Assembly: GCF_038002345.1 (NCBI RefSeq)
Contig: NZ_JBBOCJ010000001.1
Coordinates: 3,906,001-3,970,000 of the forward strand
Length of the DNA stretch: 64,000 nucleotides
Reading direction: 5' to 3'
DNA from: Paenibacillus sp. FSL M7-0420
GTDB taxonomy: Bacteria; Bacillota; Bacilli; Paenibacillales; Paenibacillaceae
Shown: in pieces, positions 1-8,417 of the stretch
Position numbering within the stretch: position 1 is the first letter of the stretch
Layout of the letters: every line of letters begins with the position of its first letter
Made by a program: the position numbers and the translations under genes
Notes under the pieces: model-generated
What the model was told of the DNA's origin: nothing
The model's input: only the letters and a program-made list of their open reading frames with translations
Databases searched by the model: none

Positions 1-67
1 CATACCCGCCGGGACCTGCACCAATTACCAATGTGTCGATTTCGATTGAAGCGTCTCCGACTACCAT
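1..67 (-). CDS. lpdA: Dihydrolipoyl dehydrogenase (E3), N-terminal 22 codons only
   Basis: Only the start of this gene lies in the window; it runs off the left edge. Read on the minus strand from ATG at 67 it gives MVVGDASIEIDTLVIGAG followed by PGGY. The GxGxxG motif with hydrophobic strand before it is the FAD-binding Rossmann start of E3 flavoproteins. A GGAGGTG Shine-Dalgarno sequence lies just upstream, inside the short gap after pdhC. E3 reoxidises the dihydrolipoyl groups of E2 using NAD+. Position as last gene of the pdhABC-lpdA operon supports the name; the rest of the protein cannot be seen. Confidence 0.88.
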   Translation of the reverse strand, partial: MVVGDASIEIDTLVIGAGPGGY

Positions 68-70
68 TAA

Positions 71-1726
71 TTACACCTCCATAACTAACATATCAGGATT
101 TGCAAGCAGGGTCTTAATGTAATTCATGAAATTCTGTGCTGTTGCGCCGTCAATAATCCGGTGGTCAAAGCTCAGGGACAGAGCCATTACAGGTGCTGCT
201 ACGATTTCGCCGTTCTTCACAACAGGCTTCTCAGTGATACGTCCGGTTCCGAGAATAGCAACTTCAGGGAAGTTGATAATCGGAGTGAAGAACATACCGC
301 CGGCAGAGCCGATGTTGCTGATCGAGATCGTGCTGCCCTTCATTTCATTCGGAGCCAGCTTGCCGTCGCGTCCGCGTACAGCCAGATCTGTAATCGCGCT
401 TGCGATCATCCAGATACTCTTACGGTCAGCGTCCTTGATGACAGGAACGATCAGGCCGTTGTCTGTATCTGTAGCAATACCGATGTTGTAGTACTTCTTG
501 TAGACAATTTCGTTCGTAGCTTCGTCAATCATCGCGTTAAGCGCAGGGAACTGACGGGAAGCGGCCACGAGTGCCTTCACGATGAACGGAAGATAAGTAA
601 CCTTCACGCCCTTCTTCTCTGCTACCGGCTTCATGCGGGCACGGAAGGCTACAAGCTCCGTAACATCCACTTCGTCCATAATGGTAACATGCGGTGCAGT
701 GTAAGCCGATTTAACCATAGCATTGGCAATCGCTTTACGGATACCCTTGAATGGCACGCGTTCTTCTTCCAGGTTAGCATTGCCGGAAGCGGAAGCTGCT
801 GGTGCAGCTGCTGCCTTAGCTTTTGGCGCTTCTGCTGCTGCCGGTGCAGATGCTGCAGGAGCCGCTGCTGCTGGTGCTGCAGAGCCGCCCTTCAGGAAGG
901 CTTCCACATCTTCAAGTGTGATCTTACCGTTCTTGCCGGAGCCGTTCACCTTGGAGATATCTACGCTCTTGTCACGGGCATATTTACGCACGCTTGGTGT
1001 TGCCAGCACTTCACGGTCAGGAGCTGGAGCTGCCGCTGCTGCCGGTGCAGTACCTTGGGAAGGAGCTGCTGCCTGGGCACCGGATGCTTCAGCGTGGCCG
1101 CCCTCCTGCTGAGGAACATCGCCTTCTGCAGCAATGATAGCCACAACTTCACCTACACGGCAGATCTGGCCGTCTTTGGTGAACACTTCGACTACAGTAC
1201 CGTTGACTGGGGAAGGAACTTCCACCACCGCTTTATCATTCTGAACTTCCATAATGATATCGTCGTCGGTGATTTTGTCTCCAACCTTGATGTGCATCTT
1301 GATGATTTCCCCTTCATGCAGGCCTTCGCCCAGTTCAGGGAACTTGTATTCGAAGTTCGTTGCTCCGCCAGTAGCCGGGCTGCTGGTTGCCGGAGAAGAA
1401 GTAGTATCCGCTCCGCCCTTGGCTGCATCAGCTTCCTGGGAAGCCTGCTCTGCCGGATGGCCACCCTCTTGCTCAGGGATGTCGCCTTCTGCATCAATAA
1501 TGGCTACAACTTCCCCTACACGGCATACTTGGCCGTCCTTGGTGAAGACTTCAAGCACTGTGCCGTTGACCGGACAAGGAACCTCTACTACCGCCTTGTC
1601 GTTCTGAACTTCCATTACGATATCGTCATCGGTTACTTTGTCGCCGGCTTTGATATGCATTTTGATAATTTCGCCTTCATGCAGACCTTCGCCCAGCTCA
1701 GGGAACCGGTACTCAAATTTTGCCAC
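71..1726 (-). CDS. pdhC: Dihydrolipoamide acetyltransferase, E2 of pyruvate dehydrogenase, two lipoyl domains
   Basis: This 551-residue protein is the core of pyruvate dehydrogenase: it carries acetyl groups on lipoyl-lysine and transfers them to CoA. Two lipoyl domains lie at about residues 4-80 and 125-202, each with the lipoylation motif NDKAVVEV (K44 and K165). They are nearly identical to each other and separated by an Ala/Ser/Thr-rich linker. The peripheral subunit-binding domain spans about 240-280 ([15 protein letters not shown]), followed by a second Ala/Pro linker and the catalytic domain from about 325 to the end, with the HxxxDG motif as HRIIDG at 522-527. It follows pdhB by about 100 bp and is closely followed by lpdA. 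The second lipoyl domain is a visible internal duplication; the family varies in lipoyl domain number. Confidence 0.97.
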   Translation of the reverse strand: MAKFEYRFPELGEGLHEGEIIKMHIKAGDKVTDDDIVMEVQNDKAVVEVPCPVNGTVLEVFTKDGQVCRVGEVVAIIDAEGDIPEQEGGHPAEQASQEADAAKGGADTTSSPATSSPATGGATNFEYKFPELGEGLHEGEIIKMHIKVGDKITDDDIIMEVQNDKAVVEVPSPVNGTVVEVFTKDGQICRVGEVVAIIAAEGDVPQQEGGHAEASGAQAAAPSQGTAPAAAAAPAPDREVLATPSVRKYARDKSVDISKVNGSGKNGKITLEDVEAFLKGGSAAPAAAAPAASAPAAAEAPKAKAAAAPAASASGNANLEEERVPFKGIRKAIANAMVKSAYTAPHVTIMDEVDVTELVAFRARMKPVAEKKGVKVTYLPFIVKALVAASRQFPALNAMIDEATNEIVYKKYYNIGIATDTDNGLIVPVIKDADRKSIWMIASAITDLAVRGRDGKLAPNEMKGSTISISNIGSAGGMFFTPIINFPEVAILGTGRITEKPVVKNGEIVAAPVMALSLSFDHRIIDGATAQNFMNYIKTLLANPDMLVMEV

Positions 1727-1794
1727 CTTGATAACCTCCTATAAATTATGTTGAGTTATTCCAACAGCTCTGTTTGGTAGAAGACAGAAACGGC

Positions 1795-1819
1795 TGCCGC
1801 CCTTTATACAAGGACGGCA
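1795..1819. repeat. Small palindrome between pdhB and pdhC
   Basis: Inverted repeat TGCCGCCCTT / AAGGACGGCA with a 5-base loop, in the pdhB-pdhC gap. The same core recurs at 4981-5008 and 47182-47211. It has no T-run, so it is more likely a REP-like element or an mRNA processing/stability hairpin than a terminator. Confidence 0.55.
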
Positions 1820-1832
1820 AGGTCGTTACTTC

Positions 1833-2810
1833 CTAGAATTCCATGACTTTCTTAACTGCCGTGATGACACGTGCAGGGGTAGGAATCCAAGTATCTTCGA
1901 TTTGAGCAAACGGGAAAATTGTATCTGGACCTGCTACACGAAGCACAGGGGCTTCCAGGTGCAGCAAAGCTTTTTCATTAATCTGGGCAATAACCTCAGC
2001 GGCTACGCCGGAGCTCTTCTGAGCTTCTTGCACAACAATCGCACGGTTAGTCTTCTTGATGGAAGCCACAATGGTGTCGATATCAATCGGGCTAACGGTA
2101 CGAAGGTCGATAATTTCGACTTTGATGCCTTCTTTTTCGAGCTGGTCGGCCGCTTTGGTCGCTGTATGTACCATTAGACCGTAGGTAATGATAGATACAT
2201 CCGTACCTTCGCGAACTACATTCGCTTTGCCGAGTTCAACGGTATATTCACCTTCAGGCACCTCTGCACGGAAAGCATGGTACAGGTTCAAGTGCTCCAT
2301 GAAGAATACAGGGTCATTGTCGCGGATCGAAGCAATCAGCAGTCCCTTCGCATCGTATGGGTTAGAAGGAATAACTACCTTGATACCAGGACTCTGGGCA
2401 ATCAGGCCTTCCAGGGAATCGGTATGCAGCTCGGCTGCCTTAACGCCGCCGCCGAATGGAGTGCGGAAGACTACAGGAGCATTGTACTTGCCCCCGGAAC
2501 GCCAGCGCAGACGCGCTGCCTGAATAACGATCTGATCAAGCGCTTCGAAGATGAACCCTACGAACTGGATCTCAGCGATCGGGCGGAAGCCCTGCACGCC
2601 AAGACCGAAAGCCAAACCGCCAATGGCGGACTCTGCCAGCGGTGTATCGAATACGCGCTCCTCGCCAAATTCCTTCTGCAGCCCTTCCGTTACACGGAAT
2701 ACGCCGCCAACATTACCAACGTCTTCTCCGAAGATAAGAACATTGGGGTCACGAGTCAGTTCAACGCGCATTGCGTCACGAATTGCTTCTTTCATATTCA
2801 TCTGTGCCAT
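1833..2810 (-). CDS. pdhB: Pyruvate dehydrogenase E1 component, beta subunit
   Basis: The 325-residue protein has the usual length and full layout of an E1 beta subunit: an N-terminal pyrimidine-binding transketolase domain ([15 protein letters not shown], then [20 protein letters not shown]) and a C-terminal transketolase domain ([20 protein letters not shown]). With PdhA it makes the alpha2beta2 thiamine diphosphate enzyme that decarboxylates pyruvate and acetylates the lipoyl groups of PdhC. The conserved GEDVG glutamate that activates the cofactor is present. It begins 15 bp after pdhA and so belongs to the same transcript. A branched-chain 2-oxoacid E1 is the alternative, but the neighbours and the strong promoter favour pyruvate dehydrogenase. 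Confidence 0.95.
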   Translation of the reverse strand: MAQMNMKEAIRDAMRVELTRDPNVLIFGEDVGNVGGVFRVTEGLQKEFGEERVFDTPLAESAIGGLAFGLGVQGFRPIAEIQFVGFIFEALDQIVIQAARLRWRSGGKYNAPVVFRTPFGGGVKAAELHTDSLEGLIAQSPGIKVVIPSNPYDAKGLLIASIRDNDPVFFMEHLNLYHAFRAEVPEGEYTVELGKANVVREGTDVSIITYGLMVHTATKAADQLEKEGIKVEIIDLRTVSPIDIDTIVASIKKTNRAIVVQEAQKSSGVAAEVIAQINEKALLHLEAPVLRVAGPDTIFPFAQIEDTWIPTPARVITAVKKVMEF

Positions 2811-2825
2811 TGCCTGATATCCCCC

Positions 2826-3893
2826 TTATTCAAAATCGGCTTTTTGTTCTTCAAGATGTTTCGGAGTTACCTCGAACATGCTGTCGATCAAGCCGGGAAT
2901 GGTCATTTTTTCGGTCTGTTCTGCTTTCTTAATCTGCTCGTTAACCGTTGCTTTCGCTTCTTCTCTTACGCGCAGAGTGTCCTCTTCTGTCCAGAGGCCT
3001 TTCTTCTCCAGGTACTTGGCGAGACGGGCAATCGGATCTTTCTCATTCCATTGACCTTCTTCTTCCTTCGTACGGTACTTACTGGCATCATCGGACAGGG
3101 AATGCGGACGGAAACGGTAGGTTACCGCTTCGATCAGTGTGGCGCCTTCGCCTTTGCGGGCACGTTCAGCAGCCTGCTGTACAGCAGAGATTACTGCAAA
3201 GACGTCCATACCGTCGATCTTGATTCCGGGAATCCCTGCGGCAACCGCCTTGTGGGCAATGGATTTCGCTGCTGTCTGCTTCGAGAACGGAGTAGTGATG
3301 GCATAGCCGTTGTTCTGAACGAAGAAGATCACCGGCAGCTTATATACTCCTGCATAGTTAAGGCCTTCGTAGAAGTCGCCTTCAGACGAACCGCCGTCAC
3401 CGGTATATGTGATTGCAACGTTCTGCTGTTTCTTCAATTTGAAGCCCATAGCAATACCGGTAGCATGAAGGATCTGTGCTCCGATAATGATCTGAGGCAT
3501 CAGTACATTCACGCCATCAGGAATCTGTCCGCCATGCTGATGTCCGCGGGAATACAGGAACGCCTGATATAACGGAAGGCCATGCCATACGAGCTGTGGA
3601 ATATCACGGTAGCCCGGGCAGACGAAATCTTCCTTCTGCAAAGCGTACTCGCTGCCGATCATTGTAGCTTCCTGTCCGGATACCGGAGCGTAGAAGCCTA
3701 GACGGCCTTGACGGCCCAAGTTAACAGCACGGTCATCCCAGGTACGGGTAAATACCATACGGTACATAATTTCTTTCAGTTGGTCATCAGTAAGGTCAGG
3801 CATCATTTCCTTGTTGATAATTTCTCCATCCGGGGAAAGAACCGTAAGGGCTTCAACGTCCTCTGTATACACTTCATAAGGAACTCTAGTCAT
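2826..3893 (-). CDS. pdhA: Pyruvate dehydrogenase E1 component, alpha subunit
   Basis: First gene of the operon, 355 residues from the chosen start. The thiamine diphosphate motif begins GDGGSSEGDF at about residue 165 and ends with the NN pair about 30 residues later, as in the family. The phosphorylation-loop sequence YRFRPHSLSDD is also present. A longer frame exists from GTG at 3902, but that GTG lies inside the Shine-Dalgarno sequence GAGGTG; the ATG at 3893, six bases beyond it, is the likely start. The subunit binds the cofactor together with PdhB and decarboxylates pyruvate in the cytoplasm. A near-consensus promoter lies 50-80 bp upstream. Confidence 0.95.
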   Translation of the reverse strand: MTRVPYEVYTEDVEALTVLSPDGEIINKEMMPDLTDDQLKEIMYRMVFTRTWDDRAVNLGRQGRLGFYAPVSGQEATMIGSEYALQKEDFVCPGYRDIPQLVWHGLPLYQAFLYSRGHQHGGQIPDGVNVLMPQIIIGAQILHATGIAMGFKLKKQQNVAITYTGDGGSSEGDFYEGLNYAGVYKLPVIFFVQNNGYAITTPFSKQTAAKSIAHKAVAAGIPGIKIDGMDVFAVISAVQQAAERARKGEGATLIEAVTYRFRPHSLSDDASKYRTKEEEGQWNEKDPIARLAKYLEKKGLWTEEDTLRVREEAKATVNEQIKKAEQTEKMTIPGLIDSMFEVTPKHLEEQKADFE

Positions 3894-3946
3894 TATCTTC
3901 ACCTCAATAAAAAAATTTGAATATCAGTGGTCTCTGTTATAGAATT

Positions 3947-3976
3947 ATTATACACCTGTTGTATCTGTTTCGTCAA
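3947..3976 (-). promoter_or_regulatory. SigA-type promoter of the pdhABC-lpdA operon
   Basis: On the minus strand TTGACG (3971-3976) and TATAAT (3947-3952) are separated by 18 bp, about 55 bp before the pdhA start. Further upstream, an 8-bp inverted repeat AATATCCT / AGGATATT (4033-4060) could be a regulator site or belong to the divergent gene. Confidence 0.8.
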
Positions 3977-4158
3977 AGAAATACGCATAAAATTTATGTT
4001 TCCATAAATTTTGTATGTATAACAGGCGTTCAAATATCCTATAACAGATTAAAGGATATTTATCAAGTAAATGATATATCCCACATTTGCCGCTTGGCTA
4101 ATTTTAACGCAACACTAAGTCTTAAGCAAAATTCGACATGAAGGGTGACGATTTGACA

Positions 4159-4890
4159 ATGAGCGAACCTGTTTTTCTGAAACGTACAATTGTAAAACAA
4201 ACACTGTGGAGCGAACACCTGCAGGAAGAGCGCAAGCTGCGTATCTATCTTCCCCCCGGATATAATGAAGTACTCAGCTATCCCGTCGTCTACTGCCAGG
4301 ACGGTGAAGAATTCTTCAACTTCGGCCGGATTGCCACCTTGGCTGGTCAGCTGATTCTGGAGCAGGATGTGGAACCCTTCATTATAGTGGGCGTCGAAGT
4401 GAACGTGGCAGTCCGCACTGCTGAATACGCACCGTTCGGCAGCCGCTTCAAGCAGTACCTTGCATGCTTCGCCGAAGAGATTATTCCCTTCATTGAACAT
4501 AATTATCCTGTCCGGCGCACACCGGAGGAGCGGATCGTAGCCGGTGATTCCCTGGGCGGAAGTGTCTCCCTCCACCTGGCGCTGGCGTATCCGGGATTAT
4601 TCAGCCGTGTGCTCAGCCTCTCCGGCGCTTACTATCCCGAGACCCGCGAGCTGCTATCCCAAGAGGAGGATCTCTCCTGGCTTCAGATCAACATGGTTGT
4701 AGGGCTTCAAGAGCGCGACTACAAGACCGATACCGGCGTCTATGATTTCGTGGAGATGAACCGGGAGACCAAGGCTATGCTTGAAGCCAAGGGGGCCACG
4801 GTGTCCTACCGCGAGAAGGACGGCCAGCATCTTTGGGGTTTTTGGCAAAAAGAGCTCCCGGAATCATTACTCTATTTCTTCAGCTCCTGA
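4159..4890 (+). CDS. Alpha/beta-hydrolase, enterochelin-esterase-like (esterase D family)
   Basis: A 243-residue serine hydrolase of the putative-esterase family that includes esterase D/Fes-type and YbbA/YjcH-like proteins. The nucleophile elbow is GDSLGG (Ser about 131). An acidic residue and a late histidine (DGQHLWGFWQ) complete a plausible triad. The family strand pattern is clear (RKLRIYLPPGYN, YPVVYCQDGEEFF). A frame exists from ATG 4138, but AAGGGTG follows that codon and sits properly before ATG 4159, so the later start is preferred. No signal peptide is seen, so it should act in the cytoplasm. It is transcribed away from pdhA. The substrate cannot be told from sequence. Confidence 0.85.
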   Translation: MSEPVFLKRTIVKQTLWSEHLQEERKLRIYLPPGYNEVLSYPVVYCQDGEEFFNFGRIATLAGQLILEQDVEPFIIVGVEVNVAVRTAEYAPFGSRFKQYLACFAEEIIPFIEHNYPVRRTPEERIVAGDSLGGSVSLHLALAYPGLFSRVLSLSGAYYPETRELLSQEEDLSWLQINMVVGLQERDYKTDTGVYDFVEMNRETKAMLEAKGATVSYREKDGQHLWGFWQKELPESLLYFFSS

Positions 4891-4980
4891 AACAGCAAAT
4901 AGAACCCCAAAAGTGAACATCTTACGAACTTATGTATACAGCACGATTGACTGCGCTTTCATCACGAATCGGACATACGG

Positions 4981-5008
4981 TGCCGTTCCTTAAATTATAA
5001 GGACGGCA
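4981..5008. repeat. REP-like palindrome, possible shared terminator
   Basis: Inverted repeat TGCCGTTCCTTA / TAAGGACGGCA between two convergent genes. It matches the palindrome at 1795-1819 in its AAGGACGGCA arm. Its place between converging 3' ends fits a bidirectional terminator, but the T-run is missing. Confidence 0.5.
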
Positions 5009-5025
5009 ACCGGTCCGGCTGTACA

Positions 5026-5490
5026 CTATGCCTGCTGTATCTTCTCCTGAATAATCCGTTCCAGCAGCACATCACAACCGGCATTGATTAAATCATAGAC
5101 CTGCTCGAAATTACCGGTGAAATACGGGTCAGGCACTTCACGCAGCTCCTCATCCGGCAACAGATCCATGAAGAACAACAGCTTGGACTGCTCGCCGCCG
5201 GGAATTTTGCGCACATTCTCCCCGTTGGACTTGTCCATGCAGATGATATATTCGAATCTCCCGAAATCCTCACTGGCTACCAGCCTTGCTCTCATATGCT
5301 CATAGCTGATGCCGTGCAGATCAAGGATACGCCTTGTCCCTTCATGCGGCGCTTTCCCGATATGCCAGTCTCCCGTTCCTGCAGAATCCACTGTAATCTG
5401 ATCCGCAAGCTGACGCTGTTCAATCTTGCTGCGCAGCACAGCTTCCGCCATCGGCGAACGGCAAATATTCCCCAGACATACAAACAACAC
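5026..5490 (-). CDS. Low-molecular-weight protein tyrosine phosphatase
   Basis: About 154 residues with the P-loop CLGNICRS (C5 and R11 of the CX5R motif) at the very N-terminus and the general-acid region EVPDPYFTG near the C-terminus, both expected for this family (YfkJ/YwlE-like). It dephosphorylates phosphotyrosine or phosphoarginine proteins in the cytoplasm. The start is uncertain. GTG 5490 is chosen for its spacing from AGAGGG; a longer frame begins with GTG 5508, which overlaps the AGGAGG sequence. An ATG at 5492 is out of frame. The length and start resemble YfkJ more than YwlE, but the substrate class is not decided by what is visible. Confidence 0.9.
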   Translation of the reverse strand: MLFVCLGNICRSPMAEAVLRSKIEQRQLADQITVDSAGTGDWHIGKAPHEGTRRILDLHGISYEHMRARLVASEDFGRFEYIICMDKSNGENVRKIPGGEQSKLLFFMDLLPDEELREVPDPYFTGNFEQVYDLINAGCDVLLERIIQEKIQQA

Positions 5491-5664
5491 ATTAACGATC
5501 CCTCTCACCTCCTGCGCTCAAGCACTCCTAATCATCCGTAAGGGATGGTGCGGCGAACCGCACTAACCCTATTTTAGCGTCAGCGGGGCAATTGTACAAC
5601 TTTTGAAACTGCTATATACTGTTCAGGATGATGAACTTAAATGAACAACAAGGAGGGGGAGCTA

Positions 5665-6306
5665 TTGCCATCCGGGCGTATTGTAATTGTTGCAGGCGGT
5701 GAACTGACCGCGGAATGCCTGCACTTATTAGATGAAGAGGATTATATTATCGGTGCTGACCGGGGAGCGCTGTTCCTGATTGATCATGGCTTCACCCCCC
5801 AGCTTGCCGTTGGTGATTTCGATTCTGTCTCTCCTGAGGCACTGGAGCGGATTCAGGCGGGAAGCAAGGAGACTATAAGCTGTGATCCGGTCAACAAAGA
5901 CCTCACCGACAGTGAAATGGCCCTGGATCTTGCCCTGAACCTCCAGCCGCAGTCTATTCTGATGATCGGGGTAACGGGTACGCGCATGGACCATACGCTG
6001 GCCAGCATTCAAATGATGACAAGAGCACTGCAACGGCAGGTAGCCTGCTCTATTATGGATGCGAACAACTACATTACGCTTACCGGCTCTCAGGCGGTTG
6101 TAGAGGAACGGGGGTATTCCTATGTCTCCTTGCTGCCTCTGACTCCCGAGGTAACGGGCATCACCCTTCAGGGCTTCCAATATCCTCTGGAGAACGCCAC
6201 CCTCAAGTTAGGGCAATCCCTGGCCGTGAGCAATGTGCTGCTGGAGCAGAGCGGGACCGTTCAGATTGAGAGCGGACTTCTGCTGATTATTCAGAGCAAG
6301 GACTGA
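5665..6306 (+). CDS. thiN: Thiamine pyrophosphokinase
   Basis: A 213-residue enzyme that transfers pyrophosphate from ATP to thiamine to make thiamine diphosphate, the cofactor used by PdhAB nearby. Family motifs are clear: GGELTAEC, then GADRGALFLIDHG, the metal-binding GDFDS, the DLTDSEMAL segment, and GVTGTRMDHTLASI. An ATG occurs at 5641, but AAGGAGGGGG lies between it and the in-frame TTG at 5665 at the ideal distance, so TTG is the likely start. Single gene with its own terminator downstream. Confidence 0.92.
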   Translation: MPSGRIVIVAGGELTAECLHLLDEEDYIIGADRGALFLIDHGFTPQLAVGDFDSVSPEALERIQAGSKETISCDPVNKDLTDSEMALDLALNLQPQSILMIGVTGTRMDHTLASIQMMTRALQRQVACSIMDANNYITLTGSQAVVEERGYSYVSLLPLTPEVTGITLQGFQYPLENATLKLGQSLAVSNVLLEQSGTVQIESGLLLIIQSKD

Positions 6307-6353
6307 ATACATAGATTTCTGGAGACATCGCTGTAACCTTTGTTTCAAAATCG

Positions 6354-6400
6354 AAAAGCCGGGATTCTCCTTGATGCTCAAGGGATTCCCGGCTTTTTTT
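6354..6400 (+). terminator. Rho-independent terminator after thiN
   Basis: Long stem AAAAGCCGGGATTC... / ...GGATTCCCGGCTTTT with a short loop and seven Ts, about 50 bp after the thiN stop. Confidence 0.92.
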
Positions 6401-6587
6401 GTTGAGCAAGATAGCTAAATATTAATATTTTGTAACTTTTAATGCGATTTTAATAAAACGCTTACATTGTATATCCCGCCTGCATTTAGCCCATCTCTTC
6501 CATAATTTAGGCCTGTCATAACCTGCTATACTACGAATCAGACGAACGAAACTACTAGAATTCATTACAACCTTGGAGGTATACAAC

Positions 6588-7127
6588 ATGAATAAGCAAC
6601 AATGGTTCAAGCAAGCAATGACAATCGGTCTGTGCACAACAATCGGGTTCAGCGCCTTACTCGCAACCGGAGCAGGAACAGCCCCTGCTGCCGCTTCAGC
6701 TGTATCCGCCGATTCTGTAAGTGCCGATTCCGTATCCGCATCTTCCACCGGCTCCAAAGTGGTCAGCTTCGGTAAAAAGTATCTGGGGACGCGTTACCAG
6801 TTCGGTGCCTCCACTTCAACTACACGTTATTTTGACTGCTCCTCCTTTACTCAATTTATCTTCAAAAAATATGGTGTGGATCTGCCCCGTACGTCCGTAG
6901 CCCAATCTAAAATGGGTAAATCGGTCAGCAAAGCCAATCTGCGTGTCGGCGATCTGGTGTTCTTCTCCAGCGGAAGCCGGGCCAACGGCAAGAACGTAAC
7001 CCATGTAGCGGTATATGCCGGCAATGGCAAGATCCTGCACACTTACGGCTCACCCGGCGTGACCATTTCCGATCTGAATTCGGGCAACTGGAAAAAAACC
7101 TACCTGAAATCACGCCGCGTACTATAA
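6588..7127 (+). CDS. Secreted NlpC/P60 cell-wall hydrolase
   Basis: A 179-residue exported peptidase. Residues 1-38 form a signal peptide with a cleavage site after AAASA. A short Ser/Asp/Val-rich spacer with the repeat SADSV follows. The NlpC/P60 domain covers about 57-175: catalytic Cys84 in FDCSSFTQF, His139 in THVAVYAG and the third polar residue His151 in ILHTYG. Such enzymes cleave D-Glu-meso-diaminopimelate bonds in peptidoglycan stem peptides. No SH3 or LysM anchor is present, so it is a minimal version. GGAGG lies 9 bp before ATG 6588. Family assignment is firm; cleavage specificity is inferred. Confidence 0.93.
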   Translation: MNKQQWFKQAMTIGLCTTIGFSALLATGAGTAPAAASAVSADSVSADSVSASSTGSKVVSFGKKYLGTRYQFGASTSTTRYFDCSSFTQFIFKKYGVDLPRTSVAQSKMGKSVSKANLRVGDLVFFSSGSRANGKNVTHVAVYAGNGKILHTYGSPGVTISDLNSGNWKKTYLKSRRVL

Positions 7128-7148
7128 CAGCGGAAAGCTTAATTGTAG

Positions 7149-7169
7149 CTTGTACCAAGAGAGTACAAG
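7149..7169. other. Stem-loop between converging genes
   Basis: CTTGTAC / GTACAAG palindrome with a 7-base loop, 22 bp after the NlpC/P60 stop. A second, longer GC-rich inverted repeat (CCGGAGAG / CTCTCCGG, 7179-7227) overlaps the 3' end of the opposing regulator gene. They may serve as terminators for both genes; no T-run is visible. Confidence 0.4.
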
Positions 7170-7203
7170 TTCTAATAGCCGGAGAGCTGCTTCGCAGCGG
7201 CCG

Positions 7204-7992
7204 TCAGCTTGTGGCCCCGCTCTCCGGTGCCCGCAGTACATATCCGGTTCCACGCACCGTATGAATCAGTTTATTCCGGCGGCCTTTATCCACCTTCAGT
7301 CGCAGATGCCGGATGTAGACATCCACCACATTGGTGTCCGCATGAAAATGATACCCCCATACCTGCTGTAATATCTCAGCACGGGGACAGACTTCACCCA
7401 GATGCTCTGCCAGATAATACAGCAGATCGAATTCCTTGGGGGTCATCTTCAGCTCGGCTCCATCCCGGCTGACCTGCCGGCGCCCGGGATCGAGGAGTAA
7501 TCCGTCCACCTTAAGCAACGAGGCCGTATCTCTGCGGCGGCCTGTCAGCTTAAGTAAATTCAATATTCTGCATTTGAACTCACCGGTATGTACAGGCTTC
7601 TCCATATATTCATTGCCTCCGGCATCGAATACGGAGACAGCCGCTTCCCCCTTCACTTCAGGTGCCCCTCCGGATATGACCATCACCGGCAGAATCATCC
7701 CCTCCTTCCGCGCCTCCGAGACAGCTTCCCAGCCCGCCCAGCCTCCGGGTTCCTCCAGCTCCGCGAGCAGAAGCACAGGCTCACCGCCTGAGAGCAATAA
7801 GCGAAGACTATTCAGGTCTTCGCTTATTGCTGTTCTTATACCAAGGCTATGGATGGCCTCCTCTAGCCCGATATGGCCGGCAGCCCTATCCTCTCTGTCT
7901 GCATCAGCTTCATGGTTATCCGGGCGCGGACCGGGTATATACCATGCTATCTTTTCATTCACCGGGATAGTCCCCCTGTACCAGTCTTGCAC
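7204..7992 (-). CDS. OmpR-like winged-helix regulator with degenerate receiver domain
   Basis: A 262-residue protein. The C-terminal 95 residues (from about 165) are a typical OmpR/PhoB winged helix (ELKMTPKEFDLLYYLAEH, then VDVYIRHLRLKVD and HTVRGTGYVL). The N-terminal half looks like a receiver but lacks key residues. The acidic pair after strand 1 is replaced by YIPG. The phosphoacceptor position, four residues before the loop proline, is Glu78 (ELEEP). Ser107 and Lys132 of the switch are kept. It is therefore probably not controlled by ordinary aspartyl phosphorylation. No histidine kinase lies nearby. GC content is like the neighbours. DNA-binding role is firm; the signal is unknown. Confidence 0.85.
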   Translation of the reverse strand: MQDWYRGTIPVNEKIAWYIPGPRPDNHEADADREDRAAGHIGLEEAIHSLGIRTAISEDLNSLRLLLSGGEPVLLLAELEEPGGWAGWEAVSEARKEGMILPVMVISGGAPEVKGEAAVSVFDAGGNEYMEKPVHTGEFKCRILNLLKLTGRRRDTASLLKVDGLLLDPGRRQVSRDGAELKMTPKEFDLLYYLAEHLGEVCPRAEILQQVWGYHFHADTNVVDVYIRHLRLKVDKGRRNKLIHTVRGTGYVLRAPESGATS

Positions 7993-8033
7993 CGGCTGTG
8001 CCGCCGCAGATGATACCTAGAATTCCCGCAAAA

Positions 8034-8065
8034 CAAAGAGACCATTCGGGGGAATGGTCTCTTTG
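8034..8065 (-). terminator. Terminator of the ThiF-Dabb operon
   Basis: Perfect 14-bp stem CAAAGAGACCATTC / GAATGGTCTCTTTG with a short G/C loop. On the minus strand it is followed by a broken T-run, 30 bp after the Dabb gene stop. Confidence 0.8.
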
Positions 8066-8095
8066 CGGTACAAATCGTATGAAACCTATAAATTC

Positions 8096-8401
8096 TTATA
8101 TTTGTACGAAATCGATCTCCTGGAATGCCGCTACCTGGGTGTCCCAGCGCTCTGCTACAAAAGCCTGGTGCGCCGGATGACTATTGTAAGCATCATAAGC
8201 CGCCTGATCGGCGAACTCCATTGAGAAGCCGTACTGATGCTCACACTTGGCGCTGACCTGACGCAGCACCTCGAAATTCTCCACCACCGGAATCCCGCTA
8301 AGAATCTCAGCTCCATCCCGCAGGAAAGCTCTGGTCTCCTCCGAATCCGGGGCAGATTTCAGTGTGAATACAGCCATATGACGGATCGTTCCTTTGTTCA
8401 T
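8096..8401 (-). CDS. Dabb (stress-responsive A/B barrel) domain protein
   Basis: A 101-residue single-domain protein. The start IRHMAVFTLK, the middle FEVLRQVSAKCEHQYGFSMEF and the end HPAHQAFVAERWDTQVAAFQEIDF match the alpha+beta ferredoxin-like barrel called Dabb, which forms dimers and often acts on small hydrophobic substrates or has no known reaction. ATG 8401 is preceded by GGAGGAG; a longer upstream frame lacks a binding site. It starts 16 bp after the ThiF-like gene and shares its terminator, so the two are co-transcribed. Function beyond the fold is unknown. Confidence 0.82.
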   Translation of the reverse strand: MNKGTIRHMAVFTLKSAPDSEETRAFLRDGAEILSGIPVVENFEVLRQVSAKCEHQYGFSMEFADQAAYDAYNSHPAHQAFVAERWDTQVAAFQEIDFVQI

Positions 8402-8417
8402 TACGTTTCTCCTCCAT

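Noticed and set aside
161..1744. 527-codon plus-strand frame opposite pdhC
   Set aside because: It is a shadow of the pdhC coding sequence, with Cys-rich runs caused by Ala codons read in reverse.
4063..4575. Minus-strand frame opposite the esterase gene
   Set aside because: It has no ribosome site or domain and lies wholly on the antisense of a clear hydrolase gene.
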